Positions 9,147 through 17,572 of a stretch of DNA of 64,000 nucleotides are shown here, one piece after another. Each line of letters opens with the position of its first letter. Position 1 is the first letter of the stretch. This DNA is from Bacteroidales bacterium (GTDB lineage: Bacteria > Bacteroidota > Bacteroidia > Bacteroidales > WCHB1-69): contig JAIKWD010000003.1 of the NCBI GenBank assembly GCA_024685175.1, positions 62,001-126,000 on the forward strand, given 5' to 3'. The notes below the pieces were generated by a model. That model saw only the letters and a program-made list of their open reading frames with translations. It did not search any database and was not told where the DNA came from. Position numbers and translations under genes: made by a program.

Positions 9147-10313
9147 ATGAAAATCCTCGTGGTGTTGTCCCGATTCCCGTATCCGCTCGAGAAGGGCGAC
9201 AAGCTGCGTGCGTACCATCAGATACGCTGCCTCGCGGCCCACCACGACATATATCTGGCGGCTATGCATGACAAGCCGGTGTCCGCCGCCGACCGCCGGG
9301 AACTGGAACCTTTCTGCAAAGAGATTTTCCTGATCGACAACAACAACCTAAGACGCTGCTGGAATGTGGGACGGGCCTTCTTCAAAGGCCTGCCCCTCCA
9401 ATGCGGCCTCTTTTACAACAAGAAAAACGCCCGCCAACTGGACGAAATCGTCCGGAAAGTGCAACCCGACCACATATACTGCCAACTGTTCCGGATGGCC
9501 GAATACGTGATACGCTATTCCGTGCCCAAGACGCTGGATTTCCAAGATGTCTTCTCTAAGGGTATGGCCCGCCGTGCCGAGAAATCCAAAGGCCTTGCCA
9601 AGTGGATTTTCCAGACGGAACACCGGCGCGTGGCCCGCTATGAGGCAAGCATCTTCGACAAGTTCGATCACACGACCATCATCACGGCCGTGGACCGCGA
9701 CCTCATCCCGCATCCTGACAAGGACGACATCGTGGTCACCCCAAACGGTGTGGACTTCGACCATTTCACCTATCATGGGGAACGCAAGGAGTACGACCTC
9801 ATTTTCTCGGGCAATATGGGCTATGGGCCCAACGTGGATGCGGCTGAGTACTTGGCCAAAGACATCCTGCCTAGGCTACTCCCCGACTTTCCAACCATCA
9901 AATTGGTGTTATGTGGCGCTTCCCCTTCCTTGAAGGTATCGGCTTTGCAAGGCGAGCACATTATAGTAACGGGATGGGTGGATTCCATGGCCGACTGGTA
10001 TGCCAAAAGCCGCGTGTTTGTCGCTCCCATGCGCATGGGAACAGGCTTGCAGAACAAGTTGTTGGAAGCTATGGCCATGTCCTTGCCTTGCGTCACATCT
10101 CCTTTGGCCGCGAAACCGCTCCACGAGGCTTCCCAACATCATGCCGTGGTCTCTTGTGCCTCCACCGATGAATATGTGGAAGCGATCCGACATCTGCTGA
10201 CAGATGCCGACTATTGCCAAAAAGTGGCCGCTGCCGGCAACGAGTACGTCCATCAGTATTACGACTGGGAGGCGGCGGTAGAGGTGTTGGATAAACTAAT
10301 GCAAGGAGATTAA
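9147..10313 (+). CDS. family 4 glycosyltransferase
   Basis: GT-B fold sugar transferase of 388 residues, probably acting on a lipid-linked or surface glycan on the cytoplasmic face of the membrane. The N-terminus MKILVVLSRFPYPLEKGDK holds the acceptor-site glycine; the C-terminal donor site has the E-x7-E-type segment GTGLQNKLLEAMAMSLPCV. It resembles the sugar transferases grouped with exosortase-associated exopolysaccharide systems (TIGR03087-like), but no exosortase gene is nearby. The frame is open further upstream inside ftcD; the ATG at 9147, 11 bp after ftcD, is the sensible start. Its stop codon overlaps the convergent rseC stop within the four bases TTAA. Confidence 0.87.
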   Translation: MKILVVLSRFPYPLEKGDKLRAYHQIRCLAAHHDIYLAAMHDKPVSAADRRELEPFCKEIFLIDNNNLRRCWNVGRAFFKGLPLQCGLFYNKKNARQLDEIVRKVQPDHIYCQLFRMAEYVIRYSVPKTLDFQDVFSKGMARRAEKSKGLAKWIFQTEHRRVARYEASIFDKFDHTTIITAVDRDLIPHPDKDDIVVTPNGVDFDHFTYHGERKEYDLIFSGNMGYGPNVDAAEYLAKDILPRLLPDFPTIKLVLCGASPSLKVSALQGEHIIVTGWVDSMADWYAKSRVFVAPMRMGTGLQNKLLEAMAMSLPCVTSPLAAKPLHEASQHHAVVSCASTDEYVEAIRHLLTDADYCQKVAAAGNEYVHQYYDWEAAVEVLDKLMQGD

Positions 10314-10741
10314 GCTTCCATTTTCCGTACAAAAAACTGGAACGATTGTTCTATTCTTTTGTTTCTAGTCTTGAGCACAAAATAATAGACAATCACGAGC
10401 ACCACGCTGACGATGACGCCGGCGAGTTCACTTTTGGTGATGGCATAGGTGCCGAAGAGGGCGACCATCAACACGATGAAAGGCAACAGGTAAGCTAGCA
10501 CTACGGCCTTGGCGCCGGAGCGCCCCTTCAACAGCAATTGTACCTTGTCGCCCACCTCAAAGTTTTCCCCATACAGGTTTTTGGCCACAACGGTCTCCCG
10601 GGTCTGCTCTGAGGGGATGCAGAAACTCTTGGCATGGCATTCGCTGCAAGCTGAGCTGATGGTGATTTCCACCTCGACATCTTCGCCTCGCACGGCACGC
10701 ACAATGCCTTCTTTGCATATTGTACTATTGTAATCTTCCAT
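10310..10741 (-). CDS. SoxR-reducing / RseC-MucC family membrane protein
   Basis: Small inner-membrane protein of 143 residues. RseC relatives act in sigma-E signalling or, with Rnf complexes, in reducing SoxR clusters; the role here is not shown by the sequence. A cysteine-rich N-terminal region (CSECHAKSFC, about residues 34-43) is followed by two close hydrophobic segments (about 75-95 and 100-120) and a basic tail, the usual layout. ATG at 10741 (MEDYN) is preferred; an in-frame TTG lies six bases upstream. It is 20 bp downstream of radA. In many Bacteroidota an rseC gene precedes an rnf operon, but no rnf genes are here. Confidence 0.82.
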   Translation of the reverse strand: MEDYNSTICKEGIVRAVRGEDVEVEITISSACSECHAKSFCIPSEQTRETVVAKNLYGENFEVGDKVQLLLKGRSGAKAVVLAYLLPFIVLMVALFGTYAITKSELAGVIVSVVLVIVYYFVLKTRNKRIEQSFQFFVRKMEA

Positions 10742-10743
10742 TT

Positions 10744-10771
10744 TCAATCACTAATTACCAATTACTCAAAG
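10744..10771. repeat. 7-bp quasi-periodic tract between radA and rseC-like gene
   Basis: Four units read in register: TCAATCA, CTAATTA, CCAATTA, CTCAAAG. It overlaps the radA stop codon and fills the spacer inside an operon. Confidence 0.45.
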
Positions 10772-12132
10772 AGTTGTTTCATCATTTCTTCCACCTTCGT
10801 TATGGGAATGATTTTAATATTGAAGTCGAAAGTCTTGATGCCTTTGAGGTTGTATTTGGACACGAACATGCGGGTGAATCCCAGCTTGTCGGCTTCGGCG
10901 ATGCGTTGGGCGATGCGCGTCACGGGGCGCACTTCTCCACTCAGGCCCATTTCGCCGGCAAAGCAGGTTTTGGCATCGATGGCAATGTCAATGGCGGAAG
11001 AGAGAATGGCAGCCACGATGGCCAAATTTATGGCGGGGTCTTCCACCCTCACGCCACCGGCAATGTTGAGGAACACGTCCTTGGCTCCCAGCTTGAAATG
11101 GCAACGTTTCTCCAAGACTGCGAGCAGCATGTTCATGCGTCGAATATCGTAGCCTGTGGCCGAGCGCTGCGGCATGCCATACACGGCGGAGCTGACCAAG
11201 GCCTGGGTCTCGATCATCATCGGACGATTGCCTTCCAGAACACAAGACACAGCGTGCCCACTGTAGTCCTCGTCGTGCTGAGAAAGCAGTATTTCGGAAG
11301 GGTTGAGAATCTCGTTGAGCCCGTTTTGCGTCATCTCGAAGATACCCAACTCGGCAGTGGAGCCAAAACGGTTTTTGATGCAACGGACAATACGATAGCC
11401 ATAATGCTGGTCGCCCTCAAATTGCAAGACAGTATCCACGATATGTTCCAAAATCTTGGGGCCCGCCAAACTGCCATCTTTGGTGATATGCCCGATGAGG
11501 AACACGGGGATGCCCGTAGTCTTAGCCAGATGTTGAAATTCGGCCGCACACTCCTTGAGTTGGGATATGGAACCGGCAGAAGAGTCCAGCAAGCTACTTT
11601 GCATGGTCTGGATGGAGTCCGCAATGACAATGTCGGGCTTCAACTTCTCGACATGTTTGAAGATCTCTTGTGTACTTGTCTCGGTGAGCACATAGCAGTT
11701 GGGTGCTTTTTGGGTGGATATGCGGCTGGCACGCATCTTGAGCTGTGCTTCGCTCTCCTCGCCGGAGACATACAATATCTTACGATCCTGAATATTGAGA
11801 GCCATCTGTAGCAGGAGGGTGGACTTGCCTATGCCAGGTTCGCCGCCCAACAACACAATGGAACCGGCCACGATGCCGCCACCAAGTACGCGATCGAACT
11901 CACCGAATGTGGTGGACACTCGTGGCAGCTGCATAAGCGACACCTCATCGATGGGCTTCGGTGCACTTTTGGTCACCACCGCCGTAGAACGCCCCTTGGC
12001 AGGAGTCTCTTCTCGCTCAATCACCTCCTCCACAAATGTGTTCCACTCCCCGCAAGAAGGACAACGACCTATCCATTGTGCCGACTGCGCTCCGCAATTT
12101 TTACAGAAATATAATGTCTTGCTCTTTGCCAT
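10762..12132 (-). CDS. radA: DNA repair protein RadA
   Basis: RecA-like ATPase that helps process recombination intermediates, 456 residues. Features in order: N-terminal four-Cys zinc finger (CKNCGAQSAQWIGRCPSC, residues 9-26), Walker A GGEPGIGKST near 97, the RadA-specific KNRFG motif (about 260), and a C-terminal Lon-like domain with FAGEMGLSGEVRPV. The start is one base after the stop of the upstream beta-helix gene (TAG-T-ATG), which suggests coupled translation. Confidence 0.97.
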   Translation of the reverse strand: MAKSKTLYFCKNCGAQSAQWIGRCPSCGEWNTFVEEVIEREETPAKGRSTAVVTKSAPKPIDEVSLMQLPRVSTTFGEFDRVLGGGIVAGSIVLLGGEPGIGKSTLLLQMALNIQDRKILYVSGEESEAQLKMRASRISTQKAPNCYVLTETSTQEIFKHVEKLKPDIVIADSIQTMQSSLLDSSAGSISQLKECAAEFQHLAKTTGIPVFLIGHITKDGSLAGPKILEHIVDTVLQFEGDQHYGYRIVRCIKNRFGSTAELGIFEMTQNGLNEILNPSEILLSQHDEDYSGHAVSCVLEGNRPMMIETQALVSSAVYGMPQRSATGYDIRRMNMLLAVLEKRCHFKLGAKDVFLNIAGGVRVEDPAINLAIVAAILSSAIDIAIDAKTCFAGEMGLSGEVRPVTRIAQRIAEADKLGFTRMFVSKYNLKGIKTFDFNIKIIPITKVEEMMKQLFE

Positions 12133-12133
12133 A

Positions 12134-14074
12134 CTATCTCTTCCCTTTTAGCGTAAAGCTTTTAAACTCTTTATTGTTAGACGAACCTTTAAACAACAAC
12201 TTTACGTGATCTTTCACTCGGCAATCCTTGAACACCACATCATTATGGGTTCCAGTAAAGTTGATTTTGCGTTTTGGATCACACCCTACGAAAAGACAGC
12301 CACTGTAAACCGCGTGGTTATCGATATAATAAAACGCATCATCATTACAATTAAGATACAAATTACAGTTTTTATAAGTGCGTTTTGTGCCATTGGTTTT
12401 AGAAGTGTACCTTATCATGCCTATGGTACAACGGTCATAGACGATATTATAGGTATCATTAGCCTCTACGTTGTAATTGAGGCGTGACTTGGAGACTTTA
12501 ATCTGATCACTGGAGCTGTTACGAAGATTGACAATCAGACTAGCAGGATAACTATATTTTTTGGTGGCTTGCGTAATCTTGGCGTCCGACATGGGGAGTA
12601 TATCCAAACGACTGATTTGGCAATCGTACTTGCGAGCTATAGGTACAGGTCTACTGCAAAGGTAAAGACTTGCCGTTTGGCCGGAGCCAGAATAATTGAA
12701 CTTCATACCATCAATTTGTATCTTCGACAAGTAGTTGACAGAAACACCTTTATCAGGCGGAGTGTTGGGTTTATACACAACAATCTGAGACACATTGCCA
12801 GGGACATTTACTGTCATATTCTTGATGGAAATGTTAGGCCATCGTTTCTGGGCTAATTCTGGACGGGTATTGGTCACAGCATCCAGTTTTCCTGCGGAGA
12901 TGAAATAGTTCCGACTAGCTCCTGCATCGAACACACAATCCTCCATGACAACATCGAAAGGGGTATAAGCATTGTAGGAAGTCTCTAGAAGCACGGGAAC
13001 AAAGCTGACAAATCGACATTTACGATAAATCAATTTGCCGTACATGGAAGAAAACTGGTTATACAGATTGCTGAACTTACAGTTACGAGCTTCCACGTCT
13101 CTGCCGTAGCAGTGGATGTCAAAACGGTTGATGTCGCACTCCTGCAAAAATGCAGTATTAATGTTGTTTGTGCCAAAGATTCCCCATGGGGCATGGCCTT
13201 TGAGCCGAATAAAACGGCTATTCCACACATTATTCATCTGGATGCCATAGCCATAATAGTCGGAACGTGAGTATGACCCGTCAATGGTAACGTTTTCAAA
13301 AGTGACGTTAGTGCAATTGCTGATATCGATGGCGGCATCCGCCACAAGTGTACTTGAGGGTGTCTTGATGGTGACATTCTTTATCATCAAATTGTTCTGA
13401 TGAGAGATCCGGAAGGGCAAAATCTTGTATGTATTGCCCTCGTCACGCAAAATTGTGATATTCTGAATCACCACAGGATTCTCGTTCTCGTCCACTTGGC
13501 AGAAGGTGCACTTGGGATTTGATTGTTCGTTGTTATAGGTTGTCACTGGACTATTGCGCACCAAACCATCACAGACGAGTAGGATATCCCGACGAATGGC
13601 TGGATACTTGTAGCCTTCTCGTTGTGCCACCCACGGAGTCTGGTCTTCCACAACCACCTGATGCAATCCGACAGCCAGATCCGGGACAGACGAGAGATCT
13701 TTCCCATCCAGAAGCGCCTTGTCAATGGCAACCTCTTTGCCAGACTGTTTGCGTTCAAAGAGATAACAAAGCTTGCTGCGGTTCTTCACACGCAGGGTAA
13801 GGCCTTTAAAGTCCGTCACCGCTCCCAACGGGATACATTCCGCATTGAGAGGCACCTCTATTGTCAATGTATCGATACCACTATAGTCAACTGTGGAACC
13901 AGCCCTAATAGCAGCCACGTGGGTCATGTACAAGACTTCATATCGTTCCGTGTCCGATTTCGCCTCCATCAACCCAAAAATCTTGGGTGACAGCAACGAA
14001 TCCTGGGCGACAACGATATTATTCATAATCAACAAAGAGAGTATAAAAACTAATATTGAACACTTTTTAAACAT
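12134..14074 (-). CDS. secreted right-handed parallel beta-helix protein
   Basis: A 646-residue protein with a signal peptide (MFKKCSILVFILSLLIM, cut after VVAQ). From about residue 200 onward it has repeated turns of the Asn- and Val-rich type (NVTFENVTIDGSY, NLMIKNVTIK, RKCRFVSFVP, MEDCVFDAG) typical of parallel beta-helix and pectate-lyase-like folds. No catalytic site is recognisable. It probably binds or cleaves a polysaccharide at the cell surface, or is structural. Base composition is more AT-rich than its neighbours, and such proteins vary between strains, so lateral acquisition is possible. It is oddly placed one base upstream of radA. No C-terminal sorting domain is evident. Confidence 0.8.
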   Translation of the reverse strand: MFKKCSILVFILSLLIMNNIVVAQDSLLSPKIFGLMEAKSDTERYEVLYMTHVAAIRAGSTVDYSGIDTLTIEVPLNAECIPLGAVTDFKGLTLRVKNRSKLCYLFERKQSGKEVAIDKALLDGKDLSSVPDLAVGLHQVVVEDQTPWVAQREGYKYPAIRRDILLVCDGLVRNSPVTTYNNEQSNPKCTFCQVDENENPVVIQNITILRDEGNTYKILPFRISHQNNLMIKNVTIKTPSSTLVADAAIDISNCTNVTFENVTIDGSYSRSDYYGYGIQMNNVWNSRFIRLKGHAPWGIFGTNNINTAFLQECDINRFDIHCYGRDVEARNCKFSNLYNQFSSMYGKLIYRKCRFVSFVPVLLETSYNAYTPFDVVMEDCVFDAGASRNYFISAGKLDAVTNTRPELAQKRWPNISIKNMTVNVPGNVSQIVVYKPNTPPDKGVSVNYLSKIQIDGMKFNYSGSGQTASLYLCSRPVPIARKYDCQISRLDILPMSDAKITQATKKYSYPASLIVNLRNSSSDQIKVSKSRLNYNVEANDTYNIVYDRCTIGMIRYTSKTNGTKRTYKNCNLYLNCNDDAFYYIDNHAVYSGCLFVGCDPKRKINFTGTHNDVVFKDCRVKDHVKLLFKGSSNNKEFKSFTLKGKR

Positions 14075-14110
14075 AGTGACAAAGATAGAGAAAAATGAGC
14101 AGAGAACAAA

Positions 14111-14149
14111 GTGATTAGAGATTAGAGATGATAGAATTTTGAATTTTGG
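14111..14149. repeat. 7-bp quasi-periodic tract
   Basis: Units in register: GTGATTA, GAGATTA, GAGATGA, TAGAATT, TTGAATT. It lies between the tviB-like gene end and the beta-helix gene start. Confidence 0.5.
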
Positions 14150-14172
14150 TCTTTCGCTTGCGTCGCAAGTGT

Positions 14173-15459
14173 CTAGAGTCTTCCGTCCACAATATCACGT
14201 GGCAGAATGCCTTTCACGTCATAGACTACGCCGTTGTCGGACAACAGTGCCTTGACATCCAGGTTTTGGAACTCCTTGTGCGCCACCGCCAAGATTACGG
14301 CATCATATTTCGTACTTTGAATGCTGGATTCTGGATTTTGAATTTCAATTCCGTATTCTCTCTTCACCTTGTCCGCATTGGCCCAAGGATCGTAGATGGT
14401 GATGTTGGGAGTATATTCGCGAAGGGTATGATAGATGTCCACCACCTTGGTATTACGGATGTCGGGACAGTTCTCCTTGAACGTGATGCCGAGGATGAGT
14501 ATTTTGGAATCCTTCACCATCACGCCTTTCTTGTTCATACACTTGATGGTTTGGTTGGCCACGTATGCGCCCATACCGTCGTTTAGGCGGCGGGCGTTGC
14601 TCATCACGCGGGGCAAGACGCCGTAAACTTGTGCTTTCTGAATGAGGTAATAGGGATCCACGGAGATGCAATGTCCTCCTACCAAACCCGGACTGAGCTT
14701 AATGAAGTTCCACTTGCTGGCGGCAGCCTCGATGACATCGTGGGTGTCAATGCCCATGGCGTTAAAGATCTTGGCCAGCTCATTCATAAAGGCGATATTG
14801 ACGTCGCGCTGCGAGTTCTCGATAATCTTGGATGCCTCGGCCACCTTGATGCTGGGAGCCTTGTGCGTGCCATTCACCAAGACAGCGTTGTATACTGCAT
14901 CCACCAAGTCGGCGATTTCGGGCGTGGAGCCAGAGGTCACCTTCTTGATTTTCTCGACCGTGTGCTGCTTGTCGCCTGGATTGATGCGCTCGGGACTATA
15001 GCCGGCATAGTAGTCGATATTGAGCTTAAGGCCGGAGACACGTTCCACAACGGGGAGACACTCTTCTTCCGTCACGCCTGGGTAGACGGTGCTCTCGTAA
15101 ACCACCACGTCGCCCTTGCCTATCACTTTGCCCACAACCTCAGACGCGCCCCACAAGGGCTGAAGGTCCGGACGATTGTTCTCGTCCACCGGGGTAGGCA
15201 CAGCCACAACGTAGAAGTTGCAGTCGCGGATGTCATCAAGATTGGTGGTGCAGCGGAACCCATGGTCGCGAATGGCAGCCTGCAACAGGTCGTCGGCCAC
15301 CTCCAAAGTGGCATCGTGGCCGCTCATCAAAGCATCCACACGTGCTTGACTCAAGTCATAGCCAATGGTGGGAAATTTTGTGGAGAAAAGTCGTGCCAAC
15401 GGCAGGCCCACATATCCCAGTCCGATGACAGCTATCTTGATGTCTTTTAGTGTGTTCAT
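14173..15459 (-). CDS. UDP-N-acetyl-D-galactosamine/glucosamine 6-dehydrogenase (WbpO/TviB family)
   Basis: NAD-dependent enzyme oxidising C6 of a UDP-N-acetylhexosamine to the uronic acid, feeding capsule or O-antigen synthesis. 428 residues: Rossmann motif IAVIGLGYVGLPLA (9-22), central dimerisation helix with SERINPGDKQHT-like region (here YSPERINPGD near 154-163), and the catalytic Cys264 in GLVGGHCISVDPYYL. The tail AVAHKEF is typical. The frame is open upstream to 15639, but this overlaps ugd; MNTLKDIKIAVIG at 15459 is the start, 13 bp after ugd. A 7-bp-periodic stretch (14315-14353) encodes the segment EIQNPESSIQST near the C-terminal domain and looks like an insertion. The substrate isomer cannot be told from sequence. 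Confidence 0.92.
   Translation of the reverse strand: MNTLKDIKIAVIGLGYVGLPLARLFSTKFPTIGYDLSQARVDALMSGHDATLEVADDLLQAAIRDHGFRCTTNLDDIRDCNFYVVAVPTPVDENNRPDLQPLWGASEVVGKVIGKGDVVVYESTVYPGVTEEECLPVVERVSGLKLNIDYYAGYSPERINPGDKQHTVEKIKKVTSGSTPEIADLVDAVYNAVLVNGTHKAPSIKVAEASKIIENSQRDVNIAFMNELAKIFNAMGIDTHDVIEAAASKWNFIKLSPGLVGGHCISVDPYYLIQKAQVYGVLPRVMSNARRLNDGMGAYVANQTIKCMNKKGVMVKDSKILILGITFKENCPDIRNTKVVDIYHTLREYTPNITIYDPWANADKVKREYGIEIQNPESSIQSTKYDAVILAVAHKEFQNLDVKALLSDNGVVYDVKGILPRDIVDGRL
14315..14353. repeat. 7-bp quasi-periodic tract inside the coding sequence
   Basis: On the coding strand AATTCAA, AATCCAG, AATCCAG, CATTCAA in register, encoding roughly I-Q-N-P-E-S-S-I-Q. The words match the style of the intergenic tract only 170 bp away. 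Confidence 0.5.
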
Positions 15460-15472
15460 ATTATTAATTGTT

Positions 15473-16720
15473 TTAGTCTCTTTTAAAGATGTCACGAGTG
15501 TATACTTTGTCTGCCACATCGTCGAGGCAGTTGTCATAGCGGTTGGCGATGATGGCATTGCTTTGTTGCTTAAACTTGTCAATATCATTAACCACCAAAC
15601 TGCCGAAGAAGGTGGTGCCATCCTGCAAGGTGGGTTCATAGATGATGACGGTGGCGCCTTTGGCCTTGACGCGTTTCATCACACCTTGGATGGACGATTG
15701 GCGGAAGTTGTCGGAGTTACTCTTCATCGTAAGGCGATAGACGCCGATGACACACGGCCTCTCCGAGCCCGGATTGAAGTCGCCCCGGTTGTAGTAGTCG
15801 TAGTATCCGGCCATATTGAGCACGCGGTCGGCGATAAAGTCCTTGCGCGTGCGGTTGCTCTCAACGATGGCGCTCATCATATTTTGGGGCACGTCTTCGT
15901 AGTTGGCGAGCAACTGTTTGGTGTCCTTGGGCAGGCAATAGCCGCCGTAGCCGAAACTGGGGTTGTTGTAGTGCGTGCCGATGCGGGGGTCGAGACATAC
16001 GCCTTCTATGATCTGACGGGTGTTGAGTCCTTTCATTTCGGCGTAGGTGTCAAGTTCGTTGAAGTAAGAGACGCGAAGAGCGAGGTACGTGTTGGCGAAG
16101 AGTTTCACGGCCTCGGCTTCGGTGGTGCCCATAAAGAGTACGGGCACATCCTCCTTGAGCGCACCCTGTTTGATGAGGGCAGCAAACTCGCGCGCCTTCT
16201 CGGTCAAAAATGGATCGTCATCGTGGCCCACTATGATGCGGGAAGGATAGAGGTTGTCGTACAGCGCCTTGCTCTCCCGCAAAAATTCGGGAGCGAAGAG
16301 GATGTTGGGCAACTTGCCATCTATGGCGAACTTCCGACGTACCTGCTGGGTATAACCCACGGGGATGGTGCTCTTGATGACCATTACGGCTTTGGGGTTA
16401 ACGCGCAGCACGGCAGTAATGACAGCCTCCACGGCGGAGGTGTCGAAGAAGTTCTTCTGGCTGTCATAATTGGTAGGGGCGGCAATTACCACAAAGTCTG
16501 CATCCCGATAGCCCTCCTCAGCATTCAGGGTGGCGCGAAGGTCCAAATTCTTGTGCGCTAGATAGTCTTCGATATAGTCGTCCTGGATGGGCGATTTCTT
16601 GTTGTTGACCAGTTCCACGCGCTCGGGCACAATGTCCACAGCAATCACGTGATTGTGCTGGGCCAACAGGGTCGCGATGCTCAAACCGACATATCCAGTG
16701 CCTGCAACGGAGATATTCAT
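15473..16720 (-). CDS. ugd: UDP-glucose 6-dehydrogenase
   Basis: Converts UDP-glucose to UDP-glucuronate with two NAD+, supplying uronic acid for capsule or surface polysaccharide. 415 residues, close to the short bacterial Ugd. Rossmann motif [14 protein letters not shown] at residues 3-16, FAPEFLRES in the middle, and the catalytic Cys in [13 protein letters not shown] (about 260). It lies 13 bp upstream of the second dehydrogenase, and the pair are probably co-transcribed, so the cell can make two kinds of uronic acid from one operon. Confidence 0.95.
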   Translation of the reverse strand: MNISVAGTGYVGLSIATLLAQHNHVIAVDIVPERVELVNNKKSPIQDDYIEDYLAHKNLDLRATLNAEEGYRDADFVVIAAPTNYDSQKNFFDTSAVEAVITAVLRVNPKAVMVIKSTIPVGYTQQVRRKFAIDGKLPNILFAPEFLRESKALYDNLYPSRIIVGHDDDPFLTEKAREFAALIKQGALKEDVPVLFMGTTEAEAVKLFANTYLALRVSYFNELDTYAEMKGLNTRQIIEGVCLDPRIGTHYNNPSFGYGGYCLPKDTKQLLANYEDVPQNMMSAIVESNRTRKDFIADRVLNMAGYYDYYNRGDFNPGSERPCVIGVYRLTMKSNSDNFRQSSIQGVMKRVKAKGATVIIYEPTLQDGTTFFGSLVVNDIDKFKQQSNAIIANRYDNCLDDVADKVYTRDIFKRD

Positions 16721-16756
16721 AGAGTGTTATTTTGGATTTTTAATGATGATAGAAAA

Positions 16757-17545
16757 TTAGTTTCTTCCTTCGATGTCTTTGAAATACTTGACGGTGCCAT
16801 AGGTCAGTTCGTCGCAGGCCGCGTCGTCGCAGACGATGATGCCCTTGGGGTGCATTTGGAGCACGGACACGGTGCACATCTGGCTGACAGGGCCTTCGAT
16901 GGCGGCGGCTAGCGCGCGGGCCTTGCCATGACCGTTGGCGAGGATCATCACTTCGCGGGCGTCCATCACGGTGCCCACACCTACCGTCAAGGCGGTCTTC
17001 GGCACCTGGTTGATGTCGTTGTCGAAGAATCGTGAGTTCGCGATGACGGTGTCCATCGTGAGCGTCTTCACCCGTGTGCGAGAGGTCAGGGACGAGCCCG
17101 GCTCGTTGAAGGCGATGTGTCCGTCGGGACCGATGCCGCCCATAAACAACTCTATGCCCCCGTAACCCTTGATCTTGGCTTCGTAACGGGCACACTCGGC
17201 TTCGACATCCTCGGCGTTACCGTTCAGAATGTTGACATTATCCTTTTGAATATCAATATGATTGAAGAAATTGTTCCACATAAAGGAGTGATAGCTCTCG
17301 GGATGGTCCATCGGGATGCGGACATATTCATCCATATTGAAGGTGACCACGTTCTTGAAGGAGATTTCACCCTCCTTGTGCAAACGAATCAACTCCTGGT
17401 AAGTGCCTATCGGCGTGGAACCCGTAGGCAAACCCAATACGAAAGGTTTGTCTGGGGTGGGATTGTACGCGTTGATACGCTCCACGATATGAGCCGCGGC
17501 CCATCGTGACATTTCTTCGTAGTTGTTTTTAATGATGACTCTCAT
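16757..17545 (-). CDS. nagB: glucosamine-6-phosphate deaminase
   Basis: Isomerises and deaminates glucosamine 6-phosphate to fructose 6-phosphate and ammonia, linking amino-sugar use to glycolysis. 262 residues. [12 protein letters not shown] near 38-49 binds phosphate; FNMDEYV holds the catalytic Asp (about 70); [16 protein letters not shown] (about 132-147) holds the catalytic Asp/His/Glu set. [12 protein letters not shown] at 17545 is chosen over an upstream in-frame codon at 17563. It is 27 bp behind the DUF4954 gene and shares its transcript. Confidence 0.97.
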   Translation of the reverse strand: MRVIIKNNYEEMSRWAAAHIVERINAYNPTPDKPFVLGLPTGSTPIGTYQELIRLHKEGEISFKNVVTFNMDEYVRIPMDHPESYHSFMWNNFFNHIDIQKDNVNILNGNAEDVEAECARYEAKIKGYGGIELFMGGIGPDGHIAFNEPGSSLTSRTRVKTLTMDTVIANSRFFDNDINQVPKTALTVGVGTVMDAREVMILANGHGKARALAAAIEGPVSQMCTVSVLQMHPKGIIVCDDAACDELTYGTVKYFKDIEGRN

Positions 17546-17572
17546 ATTTGCTTTTTTTAACAATAATCAAAA

